DNA of 64,000 bases from Prunella strophiata. Lineage: Eukaryota > Chordata > Aves > Passeriformes > Prunellidae. Below are positions 24,220 through 37,600 of the stretch, one piece after another. The notes under the pieces were generated by a model. That model saw nothing but the letters and a program-made list of their open reading frames with translations, was not told the origin of the DNA and made no database searches. The stretch spans positions 17,918,766-17,982,765 of the forward strand of contig JAZBQD010000021.1 of NCBI GenBank assembly GCA_036583965.1, given 5' to 3'. A program made the position numbers and the translations under genes. Positions within the stretch are counted from its first letter, which is position 1, and each line of letters begins with the position of its first letter.

Positions 24220-25322
24220 GTATGAGGAATAATTGGAAGATGTTTTTTGTGTGTCCACAGGGTATAAACACTCCTCTGCAGACCCATTTTAGAGTGGATG
24301 TGAAATAAATCCAGTGCATCCAGCAAGGCAGGGCTGCAGCTGGGGTAAAGTGAAGGCAGTCAGGGTTTAGTGTCTGCATCTTGACAAGTTTTGTGGTTCT
24401 GTTTCTTCCTTCATTCAGGTGGAGGCTGGACAAGCTGCTGGAGGAGAAATTCAGAGGAATTACAAAATAAAGAGCCCCCACATTTGGCTCAGTGAGCCCT
24501 GAGCAGCCCTCCTGATGTCTCTGCAGTGACATACATGCAGATATACATATTTATATACACAAATGTGTACAAACACCTTGTTTTTATAGCTCTCCTTCAG
24601 CCCCTGCCTCTGTGTCCATCCCCGGCAGGATGCTGGGCAGCTTTCAGCCTCACTCCACGAGTCCATTCCCATCCTCCAGGCCCTGGCTGTCCACAGAGAT
24701 GTCCAAAACCCCACGTCCACTCCTTCCTCCCTCCCATTGTCAGGCACAGCCTGACTCATGTCCCCTTCCTCGCTTTCTCTGCCTGCTCATGTCATTTCCA
24801 AACCACCTTCCTTCCCTACTCCACACCCCAATTTATTTTTCCCCAAGGGTCTTTCCCCTCCTTCAAAATCCTTTTCAGCAAACCAGCGTCACCCTGGTTC
24901 CACGAAATCCCCTGGATGTTTATCAGGTTGTTAAATCACTTCCTCCGAGTGGGTTCCAGATGAAGTTATCACTCTGTCCAGGCGTGATGCAAACCCACGG
25001 TGGGAAGCACACAAAGGGAGAGCCCACCAGGCTCCCGGGGAGTTCGGGTGAGCTGTTTGCAAACCCTGCCCAGCCCACCCCTCCGAGACCTTTATTTCCC
25101 CCTGCGGCAGCTGTCATCCGATCCCACGCTTTGGCTCTCAATGGGGCTCTCGGAGGATGCCAGATGTGGCGAACAAAGGTCTAAAAATAATCTTTCCAAG
25201 TAATCTTCCCGTCCATCACTCACGGGGAGCGAGCGTGAGCTTTGTGCGAACATGCGAGCCGAGAACCTGATCTAACTTCGAGAAGTTCAACAGCAGCTCC
25301 CGGCTTCTGCCTCTGGGCTCCA

Positions 25323-25340
25323 TTTTTTTTTTTTTTCCTT

Positions 25341-25376
<36 letters not shown>
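25323..25376. repeat. Poly-T tract upstream of the WFDC1 start codon
   Basis: 54 bp of T with three C interruptions, lying 138-191 bp before the WFDC1 ATG and so probably in the promoter or 5' UTR. The long arginine/lysine minus-strand frame across it is an artefact. Confidence 0.9.
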
Positions 25377-25380
<4 letters not shown>

Positions 25381-25513
25381 CCTTCCCCTTTTCCCTTCCC
25401 AGAAGCCGCGCAGGGAGAAGCGGCTCGGAGCGCTCAGCCCTCGCTCTCCTTCTCTCCTTCCCTCCCTCCTCGACAGCTCCGGGGCTCCTTCTTCCATCTC
25501 TCCCCGGATAAAA

Positions 25514-25657
25514 ATGAGCCCCAGGCTGCTGCCAGGGATGCGTTTGTGTAAAAAGATCCTGGCTGCAGCCCTGTGTGCCCTGGTTCTGCTGCCGGAGCCC
25601 GGCTGTGCCAGGACTCTCTGGAAACGCGCTCTGCTGAAAATGACGGAGAAATACGAT
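25514..25657 (+). CDS. WFDC1: WFDC1 coding exon 1
   Basis: 48 codons from ATG (MSPRLLPGMRLCKKI) to TEKYD, with donor GTGAGT, phase 0. It holds the signal peptide and the conserved LWKRAL motif (human NIWKRAL). A second in-frame ATG at residue 9 could also start translation; the first is chosen because the signal peptide follows either one. Confidence 0.93.
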
Positions 25658-28600
25658 GTGAGTAAAGGGTGGCGGGGTTTTGGGGGGATGCTCGCCGAGA
25701 AAAGGGAGTTTTCCTGCAGTGTTTTTGGGATGGGGAGTGTTTGGATCGGCGGGCTGGCTGTGTATGGCAGCGATTCGTGGAGTTTTCCCAGGCTGCGCGA
25801 AACTTTTGCCACCTAGCTGCTGCAGGGGGAAGCTTGGGAAGAGATTTGGGATGGCACGGGCACCGCTTGCCATGGAAACTGCCCGGGGCAGCCAGGCAAA
25901 AGGCACCGGGGAGAAGGGGGATGCAAACCCTGCGGCTCCGGGGACAGGTTTTTGGTGGGAGGAAGATCATTTATTTATTGATGAGCTGGGATTTATTAAA
26001 TTGGGATTTATCGCTTGGAGCAGGGAGGGTTCCCTGCCCAGCTCCTGTGCTGCCTTTGGGGGTGACTTTGGGTAAATGTGTGCTGGAGGGTTTGGTGGGT
26101 TCTGTAAAGCCCTGGAGCACAGAGAGCTCAGCCCCACAGTGCCAGAGCAGCGTGCCCATCACCCTGGAGGGTGGTGGTGCCAGAAATCCATGCCCTGGCT
26201 GTGCCTGGCACATCCCCTGCCAGCAGAGCTGCTGCCCACACCCCGGTGCCACCATCTGTGCCTGCTCCTGGCAGCCTGCAGGCTCCACGGGGCACTGAGC
26301 ACAGCCACCACCTCCAAACCCACCATGGGGAGAGCTGCCCAAAGCACAGCTACTGCTGGAAAAGCTTTAGGAGCCTAAACTCTGGTTAAACAAGAGTGTG
26401 GAGCTGGGACAGCAGCGAGTGGAGGGGATGGTGCTGGGTCCTGCCCTGGTGTGCCTGGGCCAAACTGTCAGAGATGGCCACAGAGGAAGTGGGAATTGAA
26501 AAAAAAAATGAAATTCATTTGATAGCTTGAGTTTTGGGACTTGCTGTTTAAAAAAGAAAAAAAAATAAAAGTTGTAAATTTGAGATTTTTGCTTGATTCT
26601 TTCAAGTTCCCTTAGAAACCAGCACTGAGCCAAGGTTTCTGCCCCATGAATTGCTTGGGTGCAAGCCCCAAACATTTTATTTTCTTATGCTCAGGTCTGA
26701 TTGCATCTTGCAACCACTGCATGTGTATAAACAGCACCTTGGTGTCACAGGGAGATCCCTCCATCTGTTTTCTGCAGCTTTTAATTCAAAAAGGATGTTT
26801 TTATGCCCATGACTTTTAGGGTGATGTTTGTGCATTTGGTTTGTGCAATTCCTGACTCAGAATAGTGACACACATCCCTTACCCCCAGTGAGCAAACTGA
26901 AATTCTGTCTTGTCTCCTTGAAACTGTGCAGAAAATATTGTGTTGATATTTGAAAGGCACCTCAGGATTTTGTAAGAAATCTTCATTATAGCCCCTCATG
27001 GGCTGGGGTATCCTCTGGTTTGCACTTTAATTGGAAAATGGTGATGTAGAGATCTGCATTTCCTGCAAATCACCCACTGGAAAGTGCATTTATGTGGATG
27101 TTCTTCTGCCATATTTCAATGTGAAGCTCAAATTTAATAGGAACTATGAGGTGAATGACCCAGAGAGACAGGACAGGAGCAGAAGAGGAATTTACATGTT
27201 GATTTTCAGATAAGGAGCCCTGCTGAGGCAGAGCCAGCTCCCCGGGGGATATATCCTCTTCTTTCAACCTGCACTTCTTCAAAGGGCTGTTTTTCCTGGC
27301 AGCCCTGAATCCAGGTGCTACTGATCTGGCAAGCTCAGCTAGAATTGCTCATATTGATCCAGGGCAAACAGAAAATGCTTTTCTTTCTCCTCCTCAAAGC
27401 CTTGTCAGGGGAAAGCATCTGCTCTCCATCCCCTCCTGCAGCAGGAGGCAGTTCTGGCAGCCCCTCTGGTTTCTCAGAGGGATGGTTTTGCTCTCCTCCC
27501 AAGTGCTGTGTGTTCCCTGTGGTTGGAAAATCAGAGTCTGGGGGCAGAGCAGCTGATTTGTGAGTCACTGGGATAGAGGGATGGCAGATGGAGATGCTTC
27601 TGGCAACGTGCAGCCACATGGGGCCACAGCCATCCCTGTGGGACCCCAAAGGAAGCTTTGTGAGGTCTGAGTGCAGGAAATCTGAGGCTGCAGCAGCAGG
27701 AGTGTGTCCAGAAAAATGCTGGGTGCAGAATGAGGGGCAGGTGTGAGGATGAGGAGCTGGCCTGGGGTCTGGCCAGGGGGTTTCATTCACCCTCAGGAAG
27801 GGTGTTGGCTGGCAAGGAGGGGTCAAGTGGGACTGGAGAAGGGAGAAAGAGGGATTGCAGTGAGGAGAAAAACCTGGCAGTCACAGTGGGGATGCAGGAG
27901 CTGGGCTTTAAAAGAAAAAAATCCATATATTTTCCAGAGGGACACTTGTCAAGTTTGTGTGTTTGCAAGCCCCCAGGCTCCAGGGACTGTTCCCAAGGGG
28001 CAGAGGGAGGGAGCTACCTGGGAGTGGGTTCAGTTCATTATAAAACACCCATCCTGTCTGTTGGGAAAAACTGGGCCAGCCTGGATTTCATTCCACTGTC
28101 AACTACAGCAAGTGTTTTAGAAAAATCCCAGCCTTCTTCTAAAGTTTTCCAGAAGTGAAGAATTCCTCACAGCTGCTGTAATGCTCTTCCAACAATTTCT
28201 TTACCCTCCAGCAGCCAGCTGTCATAAATCAGCCCTGGGGTACCCTCTTTGTGCTCTGGCCCCCAAATCCTCAGAGTAACCTGTGAGCAGAGCAGCCTCA
28301 GCCTCCCCTTTGGAACCTGCACACACACAAACCTTTTTCTGTATTTTCTGCTTTCCAGCCTTTTGCTCATTATTGTGAATCTTCCTGGAGCCCACCCCAG
28401 TTCTGCAGGGTTCTTCCAACTGCAAACAGCAGATCCAAAATGACAAATCCTGAGCTAACAACAGGAGAATGTTATCCCCATTGCTTTGGTCCTCAGATTA
28501 AGCTGCTTTCAGTGTGATGTTTGCCACTTTGATCATTACTGATGGGTGAATTTCCAGGTGGGAATATTGGAAGATTCAAACTTCCCCCTGACTGTGTATT

Positions 28601-31600
28601 TTTTTCAGCGGGAAGGTGTTTTATGGCCAGTGTTTGGGAATACCTGCCAGGGCCAGAGCTGGTGGTGGGAGGCTGAAATAAACCTCATGTGCCATCTCGA
28701 GGGGCTCCATGCAGAATATGAATTAGCAGAGAGCTGTGCTTTGCCACAAGCTCAGGGACCAGCTCCAGACACAAACAACAGAACAGATCTGGGATTTTTG
28801 GGAGGCAGGCTGCATCCCTCAGTTGCTAATGAAATTATGGCTGAGACTGAGTGATTCCATCCAGGCTTTTCCTCATCTTTGTTGACTTCCAGGGTTCCTC
28901 AGCTGAACTCTGAATTTTTCCCCTCACTTTGCTTCCATCTCTAAGGCAGATATTGTCATTAAATTATTTATTAAGTCTCCCTGGGGAACAGAAATTTACC
29001 TCCTGCACTGAAAAATGTTTTTAAAGAAATTTTGACTGTCATCACAATCTGCAAAAAAAAATAAATCAGAGCCCAACTGTGAATGCTGAGAGAGCTTTTA
29101 AAAAACCTTATAACCCAAACCTGGAGATGTCCTTAACCAGGTTATTTTGGGGAATGAGGGCATCCTGTTTTATGCACTCATAAACAAGGGGGTTTATTAA
29201 ACAAAATAAGTCAAATATTCTTATTTTGAAAGCAATAAGTTGTGAGCAAATAGGTGACCAGAGAAAATGGGCAGGGAGGTCATGAGGTACAAAGTTATTT
29301 GGCCACAACTGTTTTATTGTTCCCCAATGGAAACTTCATTCATGGAGCCAGCTGTTCATTGCAGTTTTGGCTTCTTGGTTTCTGAATCATCTGTGAAGCA
29401 ACTGCAGTAATTGTCTGGTGGTTTTTTCATGTATCCATTATTTGCCAGTATTATTTTGGTCCCATTTCCCTCTGCAGATGACCTTTGAAATAGAACAGTG
29501 AACTGTGACCTTCCAGGAATGAACACTCCCTCCAACAGGGAGACCTGTTCAGTGTTTGGAACTGCACAGATTTATTGCTCAGTGCTCCTTTCTATCCCAA
29601 AATTATAAGTGGTATGAAATTTTTCTCTATTTAAAATCCAGCAACCCACCCCAAAAAACAAAACAAACAAACAAACAAAACAAAACAAAACAAGAAAAGT
29701 TTATTTTCAATATCTCTGATTTTAAAACATGTTTCAAATTTGGAGTGTTTGCAGCTTTTGAGGAATGGACAAATATAAGAGTTTGCACCTTCAGCGTGGA
29801 AAACATCATCAAAATTTGATTTTCCAAACCTTTTTAGTGGTTTAAACAGCCTATCAGTTCATGGGAAAACAATGCCACAGAAGGGTTTTAAAGGAAAAAG
29901 CAGAAATTGTTTATTGATATTGGGAACAGGGCAGGAGAATGTAATTAGTGAAAACATCAGGAAAATTCTTTGTCTCTCTGACACTCCATCTCCTGCACTG
30001 GCCTCCCCTTGGCCAGATTTTGGGAGAATCCACGTGGGAACAGGCTGGTGTCTCAGGAGAGATGCTCCAAAGGAGCCACTGGGGGTTACAGCAATAAGGA
30101 TGGAGCAGGATGTAGGAGAGGATGTTAATCTCACCCCAAATTTCTCCATGGCCTGGTGGTGAAATTTCCTAGAAACCCCTGGGGGACTGTTGCACCACGT
30201 TTATTCTTGGAATAGCACCCCCAGTTTCTCATCACTGGTTTTGTAACACACCAGTGATTTGGCCAAGTGTACCTTTACACACATTTTTATGTATTTATGA
30301 CTTTATCAGCCTGCTCATCAGGCCATGGCAGTGCTCACTGCACACCCCTGGCTTGATGCTGATCTCTTTTAGAAGTGAAAATCCAGAATTTTATTAGAGC
30401 TTTTGAATGGCTGTTAATAAATCTGAGACCTGAGTGCCCTGAGCACTTTCTGCAGCCCAGAGGGGAGGGAGTGGTTGAGGTGAGAAAGGAGTGGGCTGGG
30501 GTGATTCACCTCTCTGCTGCAGGGATTTGGCTTCTTGCTAAAACTGCCCCAGTGTGAAAAATATCTGAATGGTGCCTCATAAATGTTCCTGTGCCTGCTG
30601 ATGCACTTTCCACCTCCCTTGTCCTGTCAGTGTGCAGTGAGCAGCTCAGCTTCTTTCCACTGCAGTGAAACATGGGCTCATTTTCTCTGGGACAAAGCTG
30701 GCATCACTCTCACAGATCTCACCCAGAATGTCCCATGGTTTAGAAATGGTCTCTAATTTAACAGCCCAGAGTTCCACCACAGATAAACTTGAAAGGCTCC
30801 CCTGTAAATTCTGGTCCAGACAAGGTGATGGAGATGGAAGGAGCACACTGAGGAGAGAGACATTAGTCCCATGTCCCAGAACAACACAGTGCCTTCATTT
30901 CCCCTGCTTCTCTATCAAAGTGTTTTAGTGTCCTCATCATGAGGATGCCTGAAGTCTTCTCTCTGTTTCCCAGACAAGTATAAAAGACTAAAAGATTTTT
31001 TTTTAACCTCCTAATTTTCAATGCAATCATTTCAATTATAAATTGAGATATTGCAATTACAATAATTTACTGCTGGTTTGGTGTTTCCAAAGCATTACAC
31101 AAAGGGGACCATACAGTGCTGGGGGAGCTGGACAGTTCTAATTTTCAATGCAATAATCTCAATTACAAATTAGGATATTGCAATGACAATAATTCAGTGC
31201 TAGTTTGGTGTTTCCCAAGCACTTCACAAAGGGGACAGTGCAGTGCTGGGGAAGATGGACAGTTCTAATTATCTCGAGTATAAATTGAGATATTGCAATG
31301 ACAATAATTCAGTGCTGGTTTGGTGTTTCCCAAGCACTTCACAAAGGGGACAGTGCAGTGCTGGGGGAGCTGGACAGTTCCAATTTTCAATGCAATAATC
31401 TCAATTACAAATTGAGATATTGACATTACAATAATTCAGTGCTGGTTTGGTGTTTCCCAAGCACTTCACAAAGGGACCATACAGTGCTGGGGAAGATGGA
31501 CAGTTCTAATTATCTCAAATATAAATTGAGATATTGCAATGACAATAATTCAGTGCTGGTTTGGTGTTTCCCAAGCACTTCACAAAGGGGACAGTGCAGT

Positions 31601-34600
31601 GCTGGGGTAGCTGGACAGTTCCAATTTTCAATGCAATAATCTCAATTACAAATTGAGATATTGACATTACAATAATTCAGTGCTGGTTTGATGTTTCCCA
31701 AGCACTTCACAAAGGGACCATACAGTGCTGGGGAAGATGGACAGTTCTAATTATCTCAAGTATAAATTGAGATATTGCAATGACAATAATTTAGTGCTTA
31801 TTTGGTGTTTACAGAGCACTTCTCTAAGGGGATCACCTAGTGCTGGGGGTGCTGGACAGTTCTAATTTTCAGTGCAATACTTTCAAGTATAAATTGAGAT
31901 ATTGACATTACAATAATTTAGTGCTAGTTTGGTGTTTCCCAAGCACTTCACAAAGGGGACAGTGCAGTGCTGGGGGAGCTGGACAGTTCTAGTTTTCAAT
32001 GCAAAAATCTCTAATATAAATTGAGATATTGCAATGACAATAATTCAGTGCTGGTTTGGTGTTTCCCAAGCACTTCACAAAGGGACCATACAGTGCTGGG
32101 GAAGATGGACAGTTCTAATTATCTCAATTACAAATTGAGATATTGACATTACAATAATTCAGTGCTGGTTTGGTGTTTCCCAAGCACTTCACAAAGGGGC
32201 TCACACGGTGCTGGGGGAGCTGCACAGTTATCCCTCCTCTCTCCCCTCAAACCCCCTTCTCCCCGCTTCCTCAGGCAGGATGCTCCGTTACTCACCTGAC
32301 ACCGAACCTGACTTCCTTTTCTTCTCTTTGCAAAGGATTATGAGTACCCTCTTCATTCTCACAGCTCCCAGCAGCAGAAGAGCGACCGGTGCCCGCCGCC
32401 GCCGCAGAGCCTGCCCGAGCGCGCCTGCGAGGTGCCCAGCTGCCGCTCCGACGCCGAGTGCGAGCGCCACAAGCGCTGCTGCTACAACGGCTGCATCTAC
32501 GCCTGCCTCGAGTCCGTGCAGCCCCCGCCAGGTGCAGGGAGCCCCGGGCAGCTGGGCAGAGAGGGGCTGGCAGGGATGGGGGTGGTGGTGGTGGTGGTGG
32601 TCGCGGGCGTTGGGCGCGGCGTGGGAGGTGGGAGCGCGGGTTCTGTTCCGCGCTTGTGGGTTCTGCGGGGTTGGCGGGGGGAAAAGGGGTGCAAGGCAAG
32701 CTGGTGTGGCAAAATTTCTGCTTTGGATGAGTTGTAGAAGTCACTCAAGGGGCATGGGATGGCATTTTCCATGTGCCATCCTTGGAAGTGTCCAAGGACA
32801 GGCAAACTGGTGTGGCAAAATTTCTACTTGGATGAATTGCAGAAGTCACAAAAGGGCAGTTATTTTCCAAGGACAGGCAAACTGGTGTGGCAAAATTTCT
32901 GCTTGGTTGAATTGTAGAAGTCACTCAAGGGCAGTTCTTTTCCTGGGACGGTATTTTCCACGCCCCATCCTTGGAAGTGTCTAAGGATGGGCAAACTGGT
33001 GTGACAAAATTTCCACTTGGATGAGTTGTAGAAGTCACACAAGGGCATGGGATGGCATTTTCCATGTGCCATCCTTGGAAATGTTTAAGGACAGGCAAAC
33101 TGATGTGGCAAAATTTTTACTTCATTGAATTGTAGAAGTCACTCAAGGTCAGTTCTCTTCCTTGGGATGGTTTTTTCTATGTCCCATCCTTGGAAGTGTC
33201 CAAGGACAGGCAAACTGGTGTGGTAAAATTTCTACTTGGATGAATTGCAGAAGTCACACAAGGGCAGTTCTTTTCCAAGGACAGGCAAACTGGTGTGGCA
33301 AAATTTCCACTTGGATGAGTTCTAGAAATCGCGCAAGGGCATGGGATGGCATTTTCCATGTGCCATCCTTGGAAGTGTTCAAGGACAGGCAAACTGATGT
33401 GGCAAAATTTCTGCTTTGTTAAATAGTAGAAGTCACTCAAGGGCAGTTCTTTTCCTGGGACGGTATTTTCCACACCCCATCCTTGGAAGTGTTCAAGGAC
33501 AGGCAAACTGGTGTGGCAAAATTTCTACTTGGATGAATTGTAGAAATCACTCAAGGTCAGTTCTTTTCAAAGGACAGGCAAACTGGTGAGGTGTTGCCCT
33601 GATTTTTTAAGTTTTTCTAAAGCCTTCTGATGTTTGCATTTTTGTACAGAACTTTCTCACGCGCTTTATGTAAATAACTTATTGTTTACATTCTTTTATG
33701 GGGGACAAGCAACTTGATGGACTGTTGGGTTGCCCAGTGGCATTGAGGAGGTGGCACTGTCACCCTCCAATGACACTGGCACTTCAGAAATCTATAAATT
33801 GGAGTCAGAAATTAATAAACTGCCCTTTTTTGTCTTGGAAGAGAGCTGCTGTCCATGTCATGTTGTTTCATGTCCTACAGTGACAGTGTGGCAACATTTC
33901 CTCTTGGATGAACTGCAGAAGTCACTCAAGGGCAGTTGTTTTCCTGGGATGGTGTTTTCTGTGCCCCATCTCTGGAGGTGTCCAAGGACAGGTTGGATGA
34001 GTCTTGGAGCAGCCTGGGGTAGTGGAAGGTGTCCCTGCCCATGGCAAGGGAAGGAATGAGGTGATCCTTAAGGTCCTTTCCCACCCAACCCTCACATTCT
34101 GTGTTCCTGTGTTTCTATATTCAGGAAAAGAGGCAATCCTGGCCTGAATTAGTACTGACAGAAGTGAGGCACCTCACCATCCCCTGCCATGGGAGTGAGA
34201 ATGGGAAGCAGCAGCTGCTTGGGCCTCTAGGACACCAGGTTCTTGTGGTCCTAGATAACATCCATGTCTCCCTTTCCACTGAGACAACAAAAACATGAAT
34301 ATGAGGCCAAATCAGATCAATCCCTCAGGCAGCCTCCTCACAGGCCCTTAGAGGAAATCCATGACTTTTCCATAACTCTGTGCCCTGTGGCTGCTACATC
34401 TTGTCACTGTGGTCTCTTATTTCTCTCTTCTGCAGTCTTGGACTGGCTGGTTCAGCCCAAACCCCGCTGGCTGGGAGGCAATGGGTGGCTTTTGGATGGC
34501 CCAGAAGAAGTCTTACAAGGTACAGGACATTTCTCTGTCTTCTCTGCAATATCCACAATCACACAAAGGCCCTGGAGAATAAATCCCTCACACACAGAGC

Positions 34601-37600
34601 TTTCCTGGAATGTTAGGCTGCTGGTATTTGTCTGGAGTTGCCACAGGAATAACTCAGTGTGGTGCTGGGAGCTGCTTTCTGGTGCTGTAAATACTTTTCA
34701 TGGGTATGGATTACCCAGCAGAGCCCTAGGGATGCTGCAGGGTGCTGGGCTTGTACCCATTCTTCAAATAATTAGAGATATATCTTCCTTTTAGAAAAAG
34801 GCTTTGTCATCATACACATAATTTTCTGCCTGCTTCCTGATGGGCCGTGGGTGGACTTGGGATGGGAGATCCTTTAATCCAGAGTGGCCTCATCACCCAG
34901 ATGCCTTGGGCTGGGGCTGTGGCCCTTGGATCTGAAGCTGGTTTGGACAGGAGCCCTGGCAGACTGCTGCATCTAAATTTGGAGACTGACAATGAGATTG
35001 AGCTTCTCAGGTCCATTCCTTAGGGAAAGGGGTTTTAATTAATTTTTTCCAATACCTAAAACTGAAATAAGGAGGGAGTGGAGAGGTAGGAAGAGAAGTT
35101 TTCTTCTATGAGGCATTACCAAGTGTATGGATACCTGAAGTTTTTGGGTTTTTCATGGAAAAGTTAACCCAGCTTTTGATCAGCTTTTGATCAGCTTTAG
35201 TCAGATCCAGGTAGTGCCAATAAAGATGGTTTTAGACTCACTGAGCCTCAACTCTCATCTATTATGGAAAGTCCAAGTTCTTGAAGAGAAAATTCTGCCT
35301 CCAGCTCATTGGAGCTGCACAGCTAGAAATAAGATAAAATAAGTTCCTCCTCATCCATCCTTGTCGTGCTTATATGATTTGTTCTTATCTGAACACCTTC
35401 ATCTCAGCTTGAGGGAGTAATTAGGGAAGTAAGAACCATCAGTCTTCATGAGAATTACAGCAGAGGTACTTGAAATTAAAAATGAGAGGGAGGAGTGGCC
35501 CTGCAGAGTCTGTGCATGTAATGGCCACAAGGACTGCCCAAGTCCTGCTTTATTTTCCTGCTCTGAGCTGCACTTGCTGCCTATCCTGAGTCAAAGAGGT
35601 GAAACCTCTGTTTGGGACAGGGCTGGCACTGCCTGACCCTGCAGTGAGTCACACCTGAGGTTTGGACTCAGCAGCAGGTCTGTGGGTGTGGAGCAGAGAG
35701 CAGAGCAGCACACTGCCAGCTCCCTGCTCACATTGCCAGCTCCTCACCCAGCCCAGAGCCTGGTGGGACACACTTATCCCTGCTTGGAGGGATCATCCTG
35801 CATGGTGGGCACTGGAGATGCCCCTTTGAGCTACCTAGAAACAGAGGCCAGACTGAGCTAAGGGAGTAAAAAGCAGTTTATTTATATTTATTGAAGGGCT
35901 TTAGGTACATTTAGGGCAGATGAAGCCCCCCAGAGGCTACACCCAAAAATGAATGATGGGTCATGGGTTTTCACACTTTTATAAATTTGGTCCATTTGCA
36001 TATTGGGGGTTAATCTGCCAATTCCAGCTTCAGGTAATGAAGTAATTTACCCCAAGTTTGCTCCCCCAACTCACTTTTGTTCACCTCTCTCAGGCCTGAG
36101 GCAGTGAGGTGTCCTTGATTGCCAGGCCTGGAGAGGAATTGTGTCTGATCCAAAATGGGAAAGCAGCAGCTCACCCTGAATTTGGAGTTCAGAGTTATGC
36201 ACCTAAAGAGGCCACCTGGAACAGAGGCTAGACAGAGTTAAAGGAATAAAGTAGAGAGTTATTAAAAGGTCCTTCAAAGGACACACCTTGGGCAGCACAA
36301 GAGCCTGGCCAAGGCTACACCCAAGATGGACCCAAGATGGGTGACAGGTCATGAGTTTTCACACTTTTTAAAGTTTTGGTCCATTTCCATATTGGGGTCA
36401 ATTGTCCAATTATAGATCCAGTTTATGAAGTCTCATCCTCCCAGATTGATCTCCTCAATTCCTCTGTTGTTTACACTTTTTGGGTCTGAAGCTAGCAGTG
36501 GTGTCCTTGGCTTCTGGGGCTGGAAAAGGATTGTTTCGTCTGACTAAACTGTGAGGAGAACTTACTAACACTTTATATGAAGCTCAGAGTCACACACCTA
36601 AGGCAGCACAGAATCTGAGAAATACAAAAGCCAAAACTTAAGGCATCACACTAAAGAATGGCAGGATTACAAGCTAAAACCCTGCAGCATCAGCAGGGTC
36701 AACTCTGTCAAAACTTTTCCTCATTTACTTCTCATAACCCTGTGGGATCTGTGTTTGGAGGTGGGGTGACACCATATGGTTCAAAGGGATAGAGCATGCA
36801 AGTAAGCTCAGGGATACATCCAAACCTACCAGCACTAAACCTAGACTGGATATTTAGGTAACTAAGGTGGGTGCTACTCCCACTGATGAGGATCTCAGTC
36901 CCAAGATGCTGGTCCCAAATTAATGATCCCCAGCTGGCACACCAGGCGTGGGGAGCGTTTGTGCAGGGAACGGGGCTGAGCCCTGCCAGGAGGGGCAAGG
37001 AGCCTGAGGGGGGCTGGTGGCCCTGCTGGGGTCCCCGTGAGTGTCACAGCTTCTCTTGCAGCCGAGGCCTGCAGCACCACAGAGGATGGGGACGAGCCCC
37101 TGCACTGCCCCACGGGCTACGAGTGCCACATCATCAACCCGGGCAACGCGGCCGAGGGCGTCCCCAACAGGGGCCAGTGCATCAAGCTCCGGGCAAGCCC
37201 AGGTGGGTCAGGGCAGGACACCTCCCTCTGAGGGATTATGCCTTTTCCTGGATCAGACATGGGGTAGCTGAGAGGCGTTTTAAAAATTTTTATTCAATTT
37301 TTTTAGTCTCATGTGAAGGGTGAGACAATACAGGTGGTATAATTCACGCCGTCACAATCAGAAGCTGTTTCCTAATTACAGTATACATGTTTCTTGGCCT
37401 ATCAGCTTATGCTGTAAATGCCTTAAAGCCAGTCATCTAAAATTACCCCTGGTGGGTCTCACTACAATGCATCTTTCACAGTTCTATTTCTCCATTTTAT
37501 TTGCAAGGCCGCCCTTTGAAACTTGTTTCTAGCTCCATTTCTCTCTCAGCAACGTCTGTCCTATTCCATGGCATTTCTCAGTCAGCATTTCTCACCTCAA

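Larger units (their letters stand above)
25658..32335 (+). other. WFDC1 intron 1
   Basis: 6.7 kb. It contains the short repeat at 26330-26396, a (CAAAA)n run near 29660-29695 and the 120-bp array next to exon 2. No other gene is supported in the remainder. Confidence 0.85.

Noticed and set aside
1..25000. KCNG4, expected upstream of WFDC1 from mammalian gene order
   Set aside because: No potassium-channel coding sequence was seen in the window.
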